64,000 nt of DNA. Source: Nocardia asteroides. Its GTDB lineage: Bacteria > Actinomycetota > Actinomycetes > Mycobacteriales > Mycobacteriaceae. The notes under the pieces are model-generated. The model saw only the letters and a program-made list of their open reading frames with translations. It did not search any database and was not told the origin of the DNA. Below are positions 19,876 to 28,277 of this stretch, in pieces; position 1 is the stretch's first letter; each line of letters starts with the position of its first letter. The DNA is taken from positions 248,001 to 312,000 of the forward strand of contig NZ_LR134352.1 of NCBI RefSeq assembly GCF_900637185.1, given 5' to 3'. The translations under genes and the position numbers were made by a program.

Positions 19876-20172
19876 TCAGTCACCACTGAACCAGAGATAT
19901 CCATTGCGCTCGATCGCCTCCTCAGCCGCCTCCCGCAAGACAGCGACGACCTCGGCTTCACGCTCGTCGCCGGTAGGCGTGCGCGCGAGCTCGTCCAGAA
20001 ACAGCGTCAATTGGTAGCAGTTGAACATCGTATCGGCGTAGGCATGAATCTCACCCAGCATCGTCCCGGCACCAGCACCCAGCACCATCCCCGACAGCGT
20101 GTCCGCAACTCGCCCGTCGCACATCCGCACCCGACCGTGCACTTGGTCCTGCACAAAGACAGAAATCCCCAT
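19876..20172 (-). CDS. Unrecognised 98-residue protein
   Basis: A small soluble protein starting MGISVFVQDQVHG and ending ERNGYLWFSGD. It is acidic, with no signal peptide or membrane segment. The C-terminal half (TGDEREAEVVAVLREAAEEAI) reads as amphipathic helices. I recognise no family. It lies 26 bp downstream of a membrane-protein gene on the same strand and converges on the Ntn hydrolase gene, leaving only 15 bp between stops. The ATG at 20172 is the best internal start. Confidence 0.55.
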   Translation of the reverse strand: MGISVFVQDQVHGRVRMCDGRVADTLSGMVLGAGAGTMLGEIHAYADTMFNCYQLTLFLDELARTPTGDEREAEVVAVLREAAEEAIERNGYLWFSGD

Positions 20173-20198
20173 ACCGAAATTCTCCGCCACACCACCGC

Positions 20199-20897
20199 TC
20201 ACCAATCGTCGAGGTAGTACAGGACGACCGAGATGGTGTTGTCGGGGAGTTGGGTGAGGGTGAGGCTGGTTTCGTGACGGTCCAGCGGCCAGCCTTCGAC
20301 GGCGCAGTCGGCCCACCAGTAGCCGCTGGGGGTGGAGCCACGGTTGTGTTCGAAGGTGCACGATCGCGTATCGGTGAAGTGGCGGCGGAGGGTGTCGGTG
20401 ATCTGGTCTGGAGTGGCGTTCTCGGCGCCGACGGCGAATTCGCGGGTGCAGCTGCTGTTGGACGACAGGGAGGCGCAGTAACCCGGCTTGGTCCAGCGCA
20501 CGGAGAGTTGATCGGGCAGGGACCCGATGGCGTCGGCGGCGGGGATCCACGACCACCGTTCCACGGTGGTGAGGGCCAGGCCGAGGAGCAGGAGCGGCAC
20601 TGCGATCAGGACACAGCACACGTTGCTGATCACGTAGGCGATTCGTCTGCGCGCCGATGCTTCGGCCTCCGAGTCGTCCTCGACGGACGGCCCCGCCACC
20701 AGCACGGCGATCGTCAGGCACACCAGCGCGACGAGCATCGTGGCCTGTCCCTCGTAGAAGATCCACCGGCTGATCACCGCGTACTGCGCGAACGCGAGTG
20801 CGCCGAGTATCGCGAATCCGATCAGCAGCCCCCGGCGGGTCGCGGCGAGCAGCGGCCAGAGCACCAGCGGCAGGAAGATCAGACTGAACCACAACAC
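20199..20897 (-). CDS. Unrecognised four-helix membrane protein with soluble C-terminal domain
   Basis: A 232-residue protein with about four transmembrane helices in the first 115 residues. A charged, acidic cytoplasmic loop (VEDDSEAEASARRR) lies between helices 3 and 4. A C-terminal, probably extracytoplasmic domain of about 110 residues has four spaced cysteines (YCASLSSNSSC, RSCTFEH, ADCAVEGW) that could form two disulfides. It starts with GTG at 20897. I recognise no family. It probably forms an operon with the 98-residue protein downstream. Confidence 0.6.
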   Translation of the reverse strand: MLWFSLIFLPLVLWPLLAATRRGLLIGFAILGALAFAQYAVISRWIFYEGQATMLVALVCLTIAVLVAGPSVEDDSEAEASARRRIAYVISNVCCVLIAVPLLLLGLALTTVERWSWIPAADAIGSLPDQLSVRWTKPGYCASLSSNSSCTREFAVGAENATPDQITDTLRRHFTDTRSCTFEHNRGSTPSGYWWADCAVEGWPLDRHETSLTLTQLPDNTISVVLYYLDDW

Positions 20898-21009
20898 CGA
20901 GTGACCGTATTCGAGCCGCTGGTTGTGCGCACCGGATGTCCGGAGGGTGGTCGGTTGATCACCCCATGGTGGGCAGATCCAGGGTGAGGGGCGGAGTAAC
21001 GTCGGCGGG

Positions 21010-21804
21010 GTGGCCGAAGCCTTCTATGTTCCTGATGCCGGGGATCCGGACCGGTACCTCTCGACCGAGCTTACGCGGGGACCGTGGTCGCCGGACGCGC
21101 AGCATGCGGGGCCGCCGTCGGCGCTGCTGGGGCATGCCATCGAGCGGTGTTCGCCGCGCGAGGGGTTCCAGGTCGGGCGGGTGGCGGTGGAGATTCTCGG
21201 GCCGGTGCCGTTGGCGCCGCTGACCGTGCGGACCGAAGTGGTGCGGTCGGGGCGCAGCGTGGAGCTGATCCAGGCGACGCTGTCCGCGGAGCGCGGACCG
21301 GTGATGCAGGCCAACGCGTGGCGGCTCAAGCTCAGCGAGCCCGCGCTCGACCTGCCGGTGGAGTTCCTGCCCAGCGGCACCCGCCCGCTGCCCGCGGCCA
21401 CCGAACCCGAGGTGTTCCCCTCCGATCAGCAGATCGGTTTCCACACCGGTATCGAATACCGCTTCACGACAGGCTCTTTCGGACAGCCGGGGCCCGCGGT
21501 GTGCTGGATCCGGCTGAAGTACCCGATCGTCGCGGGCACCACGCCGAGCCCGCTGGAACGGACGCTGGCCGCGGCCGATTCCGGCAACGGGGTGAGCTCG
21601 GTGCTCGACTGGTCGAAGTATTTGTTCATCAACACCGATCTCACCGTCACCCTGCACCGGCAGCCGGTGGGCGAGTGGATCTGCCTGGACGCGGTGACCC
21701 ACCCGCAGCCGCACGGCATCGGCCTCGCCGAATCCGCGCTGTTCGACGAGACCGGGCCGATCGGGCGCGGCACCCAGACCCTGCTGATCGCGCCGCGCGG
21801 CTGA
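21010..21804 (+). CDS. Acyl-CoA thioesterase-like double-hotdog protein
   Basis: A 264-residue protein of the TesB-like thioesterase family (4HBT_3, tandem hotdog folds). The first hotdog covers about residues 1-120 (GPWSPDAQHAGPPSALLGHA, the helix-1 substrate region) and the second about 140-260 (HPQPHGIGLAESALFDETG). Members hydrolyse acyl-CoA thioesters. The start is GTG at 21010. It is convergent with the SRPBCC gene (1 bp between stops). The chain-length preference is not predictable. Confidence 0.8.
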   Translation: MAEAFYVPDAGDPDRYLSTELTRGPWSPDAQHAGPPSALLGHAIERCSPREGFQVGRVAVEILGPVPLAPLTVRTEVVRSGRSVELIQATLSAERGPVMQANAWRLKLSEPALDLPVEFLPSGTRPLPAATEPEVFPSDQQIGFHTGIEYRFTTGSFGQPGPAVCWIRLKYPIVAGTTPSPLERTLAAADSGNGVSSVLDWSKYLFINTDLTVTLHRQPVGEWICLDAVTHPQPHGIGLAESALFDETGPIGRGTQTLLIAPRG

Positions 21805-21805
21805 C

Positions 21806-22318
21806 TCAGCCGATGGCGTCCAGGTCCACCAGGTCGGCGTTGCCGTGCTTGCGCAACTCCGACTCGGCGGTGCCGGTGCGCCGGAACGGATCGCCCTCGC
21901 CGGTGGTGAGCAGTCCGCGCAGGCTGGTCGTGATGTAGGCGCCCCAGGCGTTGGAGCACACCTCGTAGCATTCGCCCGCAGGCCGCAGCCCCACGTGCGT
22001 GAACCGGAGTTCGGTGCCGTCGCGGGTCTCGGTGATGTCGAAGACGATGTCGGTGTCCTCCCACTCCGCGGTATCGGCGATGAAGCCGAGCCACGAGTCG
22101 GTGACGTGCCAGACCAAGCGGCGACCCGGCACCGATTCGGTGGTGGTCATCGTGCAGCGATGGATGCCCGGAACCTCGAAAAGGTAACTGTCGCCCACGG
22201 TTCCGGTGCTGCCCTGCATGGTCTCGGACCACCAGGCGCGCACGTCGTTGACGGCGGCGAAGACCTCGGCGGGTGTCTTGTCGACGGTGATGGTGACGGT
22301 GAAATCGTTGTCGTTCAT
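21806..22318 (-). CDS. SRPBCC (AHSA1/START-like) domain protein
   Basis: A 170-residue single-domain SRPBCC protein. The N-terminus (FTVTITVDKTPAEVFAAVND) and the C-terminal helix region are typical of AHSA1-like ligand-binding folds. ATG at 22318 has GGAAGG upstream and replaces a longer unsupported frame. It is the third gene of an SRPBCC-ArsR-SRPBCC operon, 16 bp after the regulator. The ligand is unknown. Confidence 0.8.
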   Translation of the reverse strand: MNDNDFTVTITVDKTPAEVFAAVNDVRAWWSETMQGSTGTVGDSYLFEVPGIHRCTMTTTESVPGRRLVWHVTDSWLGFIADTAEWEDTDIVFDITETRDGTELRFTHVGLRPAGECYEVCSNAWGAYITTSLRGLLTTGEGDPFRRTGTAESELRKHGNADLVDLDAIG

Positions 22319-22334
22319 GGTGTGTCCTTCCGGC

Positions 22335-22664
22335 TCAGCCGTCGAGATGGCGGCGGAGCGCGTCCAGCGGGCCGTCCCAATCGCGTGCCAGGGCGGCCAG
22401 GAATTGTTGTGCCACATGCATCGGCGCGGAATCGAGGCGATAGCGCACGCGGCGCCGTTCGCCCGGTTCCGCGATCACCAGGCCCGCGTCGGCGAGCAGG
22501 GCGAGGTGTTTCGCGATCGCCTGCCGGGTGATGGGCAGGCGCTCGGCGAGGTCGGTCGCGGTGGACGGTCCGTGCGCGGCGAGCGCGGCCAGTACCGACC
22601 GCCTGCTCGGATCGGCCAGCGCGACGAAGACCCGTTCGGCGGTGGCCTCGAGTTCAGGCCGCAT
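22335..22664 (-). CDS. ArsR-family transcriptional regulator
   Basis: A 109-residue winged-helix repressor (ALADPSRRSVLAALAAHGP, then ATDLAERLPITRQAIAKHLA as the HTH). It lacks the Cys/His metal-binding motifs of metal-sensing ArsR proteins, which fits the subgroup paired with AHSA1/SRPBCC genes. ATG at 22664 lies inside the end of the upstream SRPBCC gene (11-bp overlap), so it is translationally coupled. It probably binds the duplicated palindrome upstream of the operon (23105-23149) and represses its own transcription. Confidence 0.88.
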   Translation of the reverse strand: MRPELEATAERVFVALADPSRRSVLAALAAHGPSTATDLAERLPITRQAIAKHLALLADAGLVIAEPGERRRVRYRLDSAPMHVAQQFLAALARDWDGPLDALRRHLDG

Positions 22665-23085
22665 CGAGGTACTCGGTGAGCTCACCCAGCTCACTCTTCC
22701 AGCCGCCCACATTGCCCTCGAACGCCTCCTTGTGCGCGTCCTCGGACAGCTGGGCGAAGCCGGATTCGACCACGGTGAGCCGCGTGCCCGCACCGCTGGG
22801 TTCGAGGGTGAACTCCACGTAGGTGCGGCGCGGGTCGTCGTCGGGCAGGCCGTTGATCGGCCAGGTGTAGCCGAACACGGTCGGCTCCTCGACCCGCTCC
22901 ACCCGCATGTCGGCGGCGAAGCCCTCGTTCCAGGTCATCCGCATGTCCCCGCCCGGGCGCAGGTCGATCTCGGCGGTATTGCCGAACCAGCTCGCCAGCC
23001 CCTCGGCGGTGGTGATGGCCGCCCACACCTTGGCGGGCGGATGGGCGAGCTCGACGGTCCGGACGATCTGATCGGGAAATCCCAT
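22654..23085 (-). CDS. SRPBCC (AHSA1-like) domain protein, first gene of ArsR operon
   Basis: A 143-residue AHSA1-like protein (VRTVELAHPPAKVWAAIT, then GLASWFGNTAEIDLRPGGD). The hydrophobic-cavity fold binds lipids or other small hydrophobic ligands in characterised relatives. It is the first gene of the operon, only 20 bp from two perfect 16-bp palindromes. The 3' end overlaps arsR. Confidence 0.85.
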   Translation of the reverse strand: MGFPDQIVRTVELAHPPAKVWAAITTAEGLASWFGNTAEIDLRPGGDMRMTWNEGFAADMRVERVEEPTVFGYTWPINGLPDDDPRRTYVEFTLEPSGAGTRLTVVESGFAQLSEDAHKEAFEGNVGGWKSELGELTEYLDAA

Positions 23086-23104
23086 GATGTCTCCTCAGTC
23101 AGTA

Positions 23105-23149
23105 GCAACCATTTGGTTGCAACTCAGAGTATGGCAACCACCTGGTTGC
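23105..23149 (-). promoter_or_regulatory. Duplicated ArsR-type operator
   Basis: Two perfect palindromes with identical arms, GCAACCATTTGGTTGC (23105-23120) and GCAACCACCTGGTTGC (23134-23149), lie 29 bp apart centre to centre. Only the central dinucleotide differs (TT versus CC). They sit immediately upstream of the SRPBCC-arsR operon and just beyond the MFS stop. This is the pattern expected for cooperative binding by a dimeric ArsR repressor. Confidence 0.8.
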
Positions 23150-23157
23150 GTCAAGGG

Positions 23158-24678
23158 TCAGTGGCCGCCGGTGACGCGGAAGCCGCGGGGGACCAGCCAG
23201 ACCGTGCCGACGGCGACCAGGGCGACCACCGCAGCGGAGATGTAGGAGGTGGTGGTGAGGGCGGTGTCGAAGGCGTAGCCGGCGGCGTCGACGACCTGGG
23301 TGTGCGCGGGTTCGGGTAGTTCGGTGGCCACCTCGTAGGCGCCGCCGACCGAGCCGGTGGCCTGCTCGGTCTTGTCGGCGGGGACCGGCAGATCGCCCAT
23401 GTGCTGGCTGAAGATCCTGGCGTGCAGGCTGCCGAGCAGCGCGACGCCGAAGCCGACGCCCACCTCGTAGTTGGTCTCCTCCACCGCGCCCGCCTGACCG
23501 GCCCGATCGGCGGGCACCGCGCCGACGAGGACGGCGGCGGCCGCGGTCACCGCCATGCCGTCACCGAGGCCGAACGACACCAGCACCAGCGCCACCACCG
23601 GATAGGTGGTCGGTTCCGGACTCACCGCGAGCAGCAGGAATCCGAGCGCGACCGCGCCGAGGCCGACACCGAGCACCGTCCGGACGCCGAACTTCTCCAT
23701 CAGGAACGGGGTGAGCAGCGAGGCGGTGAGCAGGGTGAGCGCGGCGGGCAGCATCCGGATGCCCGCCTGCGACGGGCTGTACCCGTGCACGTACTGCAGC
23801 CACAGCGAGACCAGGAACATCGCCGCGCCGATGGCCATCATGGCCAGCAGGGTCGCGACGGCGGCCGCGGTGAAGACGCTGTTGCGGAACAGCCGCACAT
23901 CCAGCAGCGGGTCGTCCGCGGCGAGCTGACGCCGCACGAACCAGTACATGGCACCGACGCCGATCAGCAGGACCGTCCAGTCGACCGCGGTCGCCTCGCC
24001 CTTCGCGAGATGCTTGACACCCCAGGCCAGACACACGATGCCCGCGATCGACAGCGCCGCGGCGAACCAGTCCAGGCGCCCCGCCTGCGGCGCCCGGTAC
24101 TCCGGCAGCACCCACAGCCCGACGACCACCGTCACCAGCACCACCGGCACGTTCAGCCAGAACGCCGACGACCACCCGAAATGCTCGACCAGGAACCCGC
24201 CCACGATGGGGCCGACGGTCGCACCGACGCCGGCCACCGCCGCCCACACCCCGATGGCCATGGTGCGTTCCCTGGGGTCGACGAAGATATTGCGGATCAG
24301 CGACAGCGTCGAGGGCATCACCATCGCGCCGCCGACGCCGAGCAGGACCCGCCCGCCGATCAGCTGGGCCGCGCTGCCCGCCGTCGCGGCGATCACCGAG
24401 GCCACGCCGAACAGCACGAAACCGCTGATGAACAACAACTTCCGGCCCACCCGGTCACCGAGCGCGCCGGTGGTGATGAGCAGACCGCCGAGCACCAGGC
24501 CGTAGATGTCGATGATCCACAGCTGCTCGAGCGGACCGACCTGCAGGTCGTCGATGAGCGACGGCAACGCCACATTGAGGATGGTGGCGTCCATGGCCAC
24601 CAGCAACAGGCTGGCACACAGCACGCCGAGCATCACCCAGCGCACGGTGCCGTAGGTCTGCGTCGATTCGCTCACCAT
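23158..24678 (-). CDS. MFS drug-efflux-type transporter (DHA2, 14-helix)
   Basis: A 506-residue major facilitator of the EmrB/QacA (DHA2) type with about 14 transmembrane helices. Visible signatures are motif D near helix 1 (LLVAMDATILNVALPSL), motif A (GALGDRVGRKLLF) and motif C in helix 5 (GVGATVGPIVGGFLVEHFGW). It should export hydrophobic or cationic compounds by proton antiport. A TetR gene lies 107 bp upstream on the same strand and is the likely regulator. The final bases sit 9 bp from the ArsR operator of the neighbouring operon. Confidence 0.88.
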   Translation of the reverse strand: MVSESTQTYGTVRWVMLGVLCASLLLVAMDATILNVALPSLIDDLQVGPLEQLWIIDIYGLVLGGLLITTGALGDRVGRKLLFISGFVLFGVASVIAATAGSAAQLIGGRVLLGVGGAMVMPSTLSLIRNIFVDPRERTMAIGVWAAVAGVGATVGPIVGGFLVEHFGWSSAFWLNVPVVLVTVVVGLWVLPEYRAPQAGRLDWFAAALSIAGIVCLAWGVKHLAKGEATAVDWTVLLIGVGAMYWFVRRQLAADDPLLDVRLFRNSVFTAAAVATLLAMMAIGAAMFLVSLWLQYVHGYSPSQAGIRMLPAALTLLTASLLTPFLMEKFGVRTVLGVGLGAVALGFLLLAVSPEPTTYPVVALVLVSFGLGDGMAVTAAAAVLVGAVPADRAGQAGAVEETNYEVGVGFGVALLGSLHARIFSQHMGDLPVPADKTEQATGSVGGAYEVATELPEPAHTQVVDAAGYAFDTALTTTSYISAAVVALVAVGTVWLVPRGFRVTGGH

Positions 24679-24785
24679 GCCGCCTCACCTAGCCGTTCAC
24701 GACCGGAATCCGGATCCAGGGCACGCGATCCGCTGCCCAACCTACCCAGTGCGACGCGGTTGCGGCCGGAGCGCGCAGTGAACTC

Positions 24786-25355
24786 TCAGCGCACGCGCGT
24801 CGGCAGCACCGCGTCGACGAGTGTGCGCGCGGCCCGGCCGGTGCGTTCCCGGTCGCCGGTGATCACCCGGTCCTGGATGATGCCGCGCAATCCGGAGACC
24901 AGCAGGGTCGCCACCACCTCGGGGTCGTCGGCCAGACCCGTGCGGCGCAGAGCGGCCGCGAGTTCACCGACGAAGGTGGCGATGGCCGCGTCGGCGTAGT
25001 CCTGATACGGCGAGCCGGGGGCGCAGGCGGCGCCGAGGACCTGGAGCAGCACGCGCACGCTGTCGGCTTCGGCGCCGTCGGTGTTGAGGTCGAAGAAGGC
25101 GGTCAGCCGGTCGCGCAGCTGCGCGGGCTCGGTGACACCGCCGAAGACCGCGGCCAGGTCGGGCCGCTGCGTCGCCAGGGCCTGGACCAGCAGTTCCTCC
25201 TTGGTCCCGAAGTAGTAGATGAGCATGCGCGAGCTGGTGCCGAGGGCGGCGGCCAGCGGACGCAGGGACAACTCGGCCAGGCCGTGCGTGGCGATGTAGG
25301 CCACGACGCCTGCCAGCAGCTCGGCGCGTTTGCGGTGGTCGAGAGGACGGGCCAA
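24786..25355 (-). CDS. TetR-family regulator next to the MFS pump
   Basis: A 189-residue TetR repressor with the HTH in residues 8-55 ([20 protein letters not shown], then [13 protein letters not shown]). The ligand domain has no identifiable specificity. The only start before the HTH is TTG at 25355, since an in-frame stop lies 19 bp further upstream. That start falls within a few bases of the point where the truncated beta-ketoacyl synthase begins on the other strand. The normal promoter and start may therefore have been disturbed by a rearrangement. It probably regulates the MFS gene downstream. Confidence 0.75.
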   Translation of the reverse strand: MARPLDHRKRAELLAGVVAYIATHGLAELSLRPLAAALGTSSRMLIYYFGTKEELLVQALATQRPDLAAVFGGVTEPAQLRDRLTAFFDLNTDGAEADSVRVLLQVLGAACAPGSPYQDYADAAIATFVGELAAALRRTGLADDPEVVATLLVSGLRGIIQDRVITGDRERTGRAARTLVDAVLPTRVR

Positions 25356-25360
25356 CCTCG

Positions 25361-26407
25361 CCGGACACGCACCTCACCCGGATCGAGCAGCGCAGGCACT
25401 CGTATGTGGAGCGGCTGGCGCTGGTCCTGGGCAGGCGGGTGTGGCAGGCCGCAGGCACGCCGGAGGTGGATCCCGAGCGGCTCGCCGTGGCGGTGGGCAC
25501 CGGACTCGGCGGCGGTGACGCGCTGATCGACGCGGTCGACGCGATGCGCGCCGGCGGCTACCGCAAGGTCTCCCCGCTGGCGGTGCCGATGGTGATGCCG
25601 AACGGTCCGGCCGCCACCGTCGGCCTCGAGATCGGCGCGCAGGGTGGGGTGTTCGCGCCGGTGTCGGCGTGTTCGTCGGGGTCGGAGGCGATCGCGCAGG
25701 CGTGGCGGCTCATCGCGACCGGCGAGGCCGACGTGGTGGTGACCGGCGGCGTGGAGGGCCACATCCACGCGGTGCCGATCGCCGGCTTCGCCATGATGCG
25801 CGCCATGAGCACCCGCAACGAGGAACCCGACCGCGCCTCACGGCCTTTCGAGCGCGATCGGGACGGCTTCGTCTTCGGCGAGGCGGGCGCGCTGCTGGTC
25901 CTGGAGTCCGAGCGGCACGCCAGGGCCAGGGGCGCCCGGATCCACGCCAGAGTGCTCGGCGCGGGGATCACCTCCGACGCCTTCCACATCGTCGCCTCCG
26001 ATCCGGCGGGCACCGGCGCCGCCCGCGCCATGCGAAAAGCGGTGCGCGCGGCCGGACTTCGCGAGGGCGACATCGACCACGTGAACGCGCACGCCACCTC
26101 CACCCCCATCGGCGACGCGTCCGAGGCCGCCGCGATCACCGCGGTGACCCCCGACGCCTCGGTGTACGCGCCGAAATCGGCGCTCGGCCATTCGATCGGC
26201 GCGGTCGGCGCGCTGGAATCGGTGCTCACCGTGCTGAGTCTGCGCGAGCAGATCGTGCCGCCCACCCTCAACTACGACAACGCCGACCCGGCGATCGACC
26301 TGGATGTGGTCGCCGGATCGGCGCGTCGGCAGCGCATCGACTACGCGCTGAACAACTCCTTCGGCTTCGGCGGGCACAATGTGGCGCTCGCCTTCGGCCG
26401 GGCCTGA
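25361..26407 (+). pseudogene. 5'-truncated KasA/KasB-type beta-ketoacyl-ACP synthase
   Basis: The frame from about 25361 ([19 protein letters not shown]) matches mycobacterial KasA/KasB from roughly residue 75 to the C-terminus. Catalytic residues are intact: Cys in [10 protein letters not shown], His in [11 protein letters not shown] and His in [13 protein letters not shown]. The first about 75 residues, which form the start of the thiolase fold, are absent. No ATG/GTG/TTG start or ribosome-binding site precedes the homologous segment; the first GTG (25406) would remove still more. The missing part has been replaced by the divergent TetR gene. The coding frame otherwise shows no stops, so the loss is probably recent. 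An alternative is that it survives as a non-extending KAS-like protein. Confidence 0.75.
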
Positions 26408-26408
26408 C

Positions 26409-27413
26409 TCAGGGCTTGTCGAACCTGGTGTCCACGAAGGACTTGAAGTCCACCTTGCCGGGAATCGCCTTGGCCGCGGTGAACGCGTCGGCGATCTCCT
26501 GCTCGGAGGCCACCACCGGGTCGGTGAGCTGGATCGGGTTCTTGATCGAACGGGTCCAGGTGGTCCGCGAGGCGTCGACGCTGATCTGGGTGAGCTCGGC
26601 GTACTTGGTGGACCAGGTGTCGAGGTTGTCCGAGGACCACTTGGTGGCGGCGGCGTAGCGCTGGAAGAAGTCGGCGAGGGCGGCGGACTTGCCCGCGTCG
26701 GCGACGGTCTTCTTGCCGGCGACCCAGAAGTTGTAGCCGTTGGCGGCCTGGTCGGCGGTGGCGATCGGCTTCGCGCCGATCTCCTTCTCCGCGATCGCGG
26801 TGTAGGGGTCCCAGGTGGCCCAGGCTTCGACATCGCCGCGGGTCAGCGCGGTGTAGCCGTCGGCGGGCGAGAGGTAGACCGGCTCTACGTCGCTGAGCGA
26901 CAGGCCCGCCTTCTTCAGCTGGAGCAGCAGGTTGGCGTTGGCCGAGCTGCCCTTGTAGACCGCGACCTTCTTACCCTTCAGCCCGGCGACCGAGTTCACC
27001 GCGGAGTCCTTGCCGACCAGGATGGCGTCGCCCTTGCCGGTGGCCGAGAGCGCGCCGACGATCTTGATGTCGGCATTCGACGCCGCGCCGAAGATCACCG
27101 GGGTGTTGCCGGTCTGGGCGATGTCGATACCGCCCGCGCTGGCCGCCTCCACCAACGGCAGGCCCGCGGTGAAGGTGGAGAACTCGATCTTGTAGGGCAG
27201 GTTCTCCAGCTGGCCCGACGCCTTGAGCAGCACCTCGATCGAGATCGCTTTCTGGTCACCGACTTTCAGCGTGACGGTGCTCAGGTCGACCGGCCCCGAC
27301 GGCGCGGCGTCGGTCGCCGCGTCGTCACCGCAGGCGCTCAGCGAGAGCGCGGCGACGACGGCGAGGGCGAGCCCGGCGAGGCGGGACTTCGGAGTGCGTT
27401 TCACGGGAACCAC
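26409..27413 (-). CDS. ssuA: Sulfonate-type ABC substrate-binding lipoprotein
   Basis: A 334-residue periplasmic binding protein of the SsuA/TauA/NrtA family, with a lipoprotein signal and lipobox LSAC (Cys28). Family landmarks: KVGDQKAISIEVLLKA, GIDIAQTGNTPVIFGAA, AVYKGSSANANLLLQLKK and VEAWATWDPYTAIAEKE. It captures an organosulfur (aliphatic sulfonate-like) compound outside the cell. It starts with GTG at 27413, 19 bp after ssuB. It is the last gene of the ssuC-sORF-ssuB-ssuA operon. No ssuD-type monooxygenase is nearby, so substrate use must rely on genes elsewhere. Confidence 0.9.
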   Translation of the reverse strand: MVPVKRTPKSRLAGLALAVVAALSLSACGDDAATDAAPSGPVDLSTVTLKVGDQKAISIEVLLKASGQLENLPYKIEFSTFTAGLPLVEAASAGGIDIAQTGNTPVIFGAASNADIKIVGALSATGKGDAILVGKDSAVNSVAGLKGKKVAVYKGSSANANLLLQLKKAGLSLSDVEPVYLSPADGYTALTRGDVEAWATWDPYTAIAEKEIGAKPIATADQAANGYNFWVAGKKTVADAGKSAALADFFQRYAAATKWSSDNLDTWSTKYAELTQISVDASRTTWTRSIKNPIQLTDPVVASEQEIADAFTAAKAIPGKVDFKSFVDTRFDKP

Positions 27414-27432
27414 TTTCGTGCGGGGGTGGAAA

Positions 27433-28185
27433 TCAGGGGGTGACGCCGAGCAGCGTCAACAGCCGGGCCGCGTACTCGGCGACCTCGGGGGCTGCGGCGG
27501 TGCGCGGGCGGGGCAGCTCGATGGCGACATCGGCGGCGATGCGGCCCTCGTCGAGCACCAGCACCCGGTCGGCCAGCGTGATCGCTTCGAGCACGTCGTG
27601 GGTCACCAGCAGCACACCGAATGCGCGCTGGGCGTGCAGGCCGAGCAGCAGCTCGTGCATGGTGAGCCGGGTCAGCGCGTCGAGGGCGCCGAAGGGCTCG
27701 TCGAGCAGCAGCAGCGTGGGCTCGGCCACGAGCGCCCTGGCCAGCGCGGCGCGCTGGGCCTCGCCGCCGGAGAGGGTGAGCGGCCAGGCGTCGGCCCGCC
27801 CGGCCAAGCCGACCTCGGCGAGCAGGTCGCGCGCGGCCTGCTCGTCGGCGCGGCGCTTGCGCGGCGTCGGCCTGCCCAGGGCGACATTGCGGACCACCGG
27901 CTGCCACGGGATGAGCCGCGGCTCCTGGAAGACGATCGTCGGCCTGCCGTCGACGGAAACCTCACCGCGACTGGGCGAATCGAGTCCGCCGAGAATGCGC
28001 AGCAGGGTCGACTTGCCCGAACCGCTGCGCCCGACCAGCGCGACGATCTCGCCCGCGCCCAGCTCGAGCTCGATGCCGTCGAGCACGGTCCGGTCGCCGA
28101 AGCGCTTGCCCAGACCGGTGATCCGGGCCGCGGCCGAGCGCGACTTGGTGGTGATGGGGGTGACGGCGGCGGCGGCGGCGGTCAT
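27433..28185 (-). CDS. ssuB: Sulfonate-type ABC transporter ATPase
   Basis: A 250-residue ABC ATPase with Walker A GRSGSGKST, signature LSGGEAQRAALARAL, Walker B LLLLDEPFGALD and the H-loop (VTHDV). It belongs to the SsuB/TauB/NrtD class. Its ATG overlaps the stop of a 31-codon ORF (ATGA), linking it translationally to ssuC. It energises import through SsuC. Confidence 0.92.
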   Translation of the reverse strand: MTAAAAAVTPITTKSRSAAARITGLGKRFGDRTVLDGIELELGAGEIVALVGRSGSGKSTLLRILGGLDSPSRGEVSVDGRPTIVFQEPRLIPWQPVVRNVALGRPTPRKRRADEQAARDLLAEVGLAGRADAWPLTLSGGEAQRAALARALVAEPTLLLLDEPFGALDALTRLTMHELLLGLHAQRAFGVLLVTHDVLEAITLADRVLVLDEGRIAADVAIELPRPRTAAAPEVAEYAARLLTLLGVTP

Positions 28186-28277
28186 AGCGGGTACCTCACG
28201 ATCGAACGGCGGCGGATGGCGAGCCGACCGACCGGCGGGACAGGGTGGGTCCCCCGGTCGGCGTCAAAAGCGGACAT
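28182..28277 (-). CDS. 31-residue ORF tiled between ssuC and ssuB
   Basis: The 91-bp gap between ssuC and ssuB is exactly one ORF: its ATG (28277-28275) overlaps the ssuC stop as ATGA, and its TGA (28184-28182) overlaps the ssuB ATG as ATGA. The peptide starts MSAFDADRGTH and ends arginine-rich (RLAIRRRSIVRYPL). The RNA also contains a GC-rich stem (arms 28228-28241 and 28249-28261). No family is recognised. It may be a coupling element that carries ribosomes across the hairpin. Confidence 0.5.
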   Translation of the reverse strand: MSAFDADRGTHPVPPVGRLAIRRRSIVRYPL

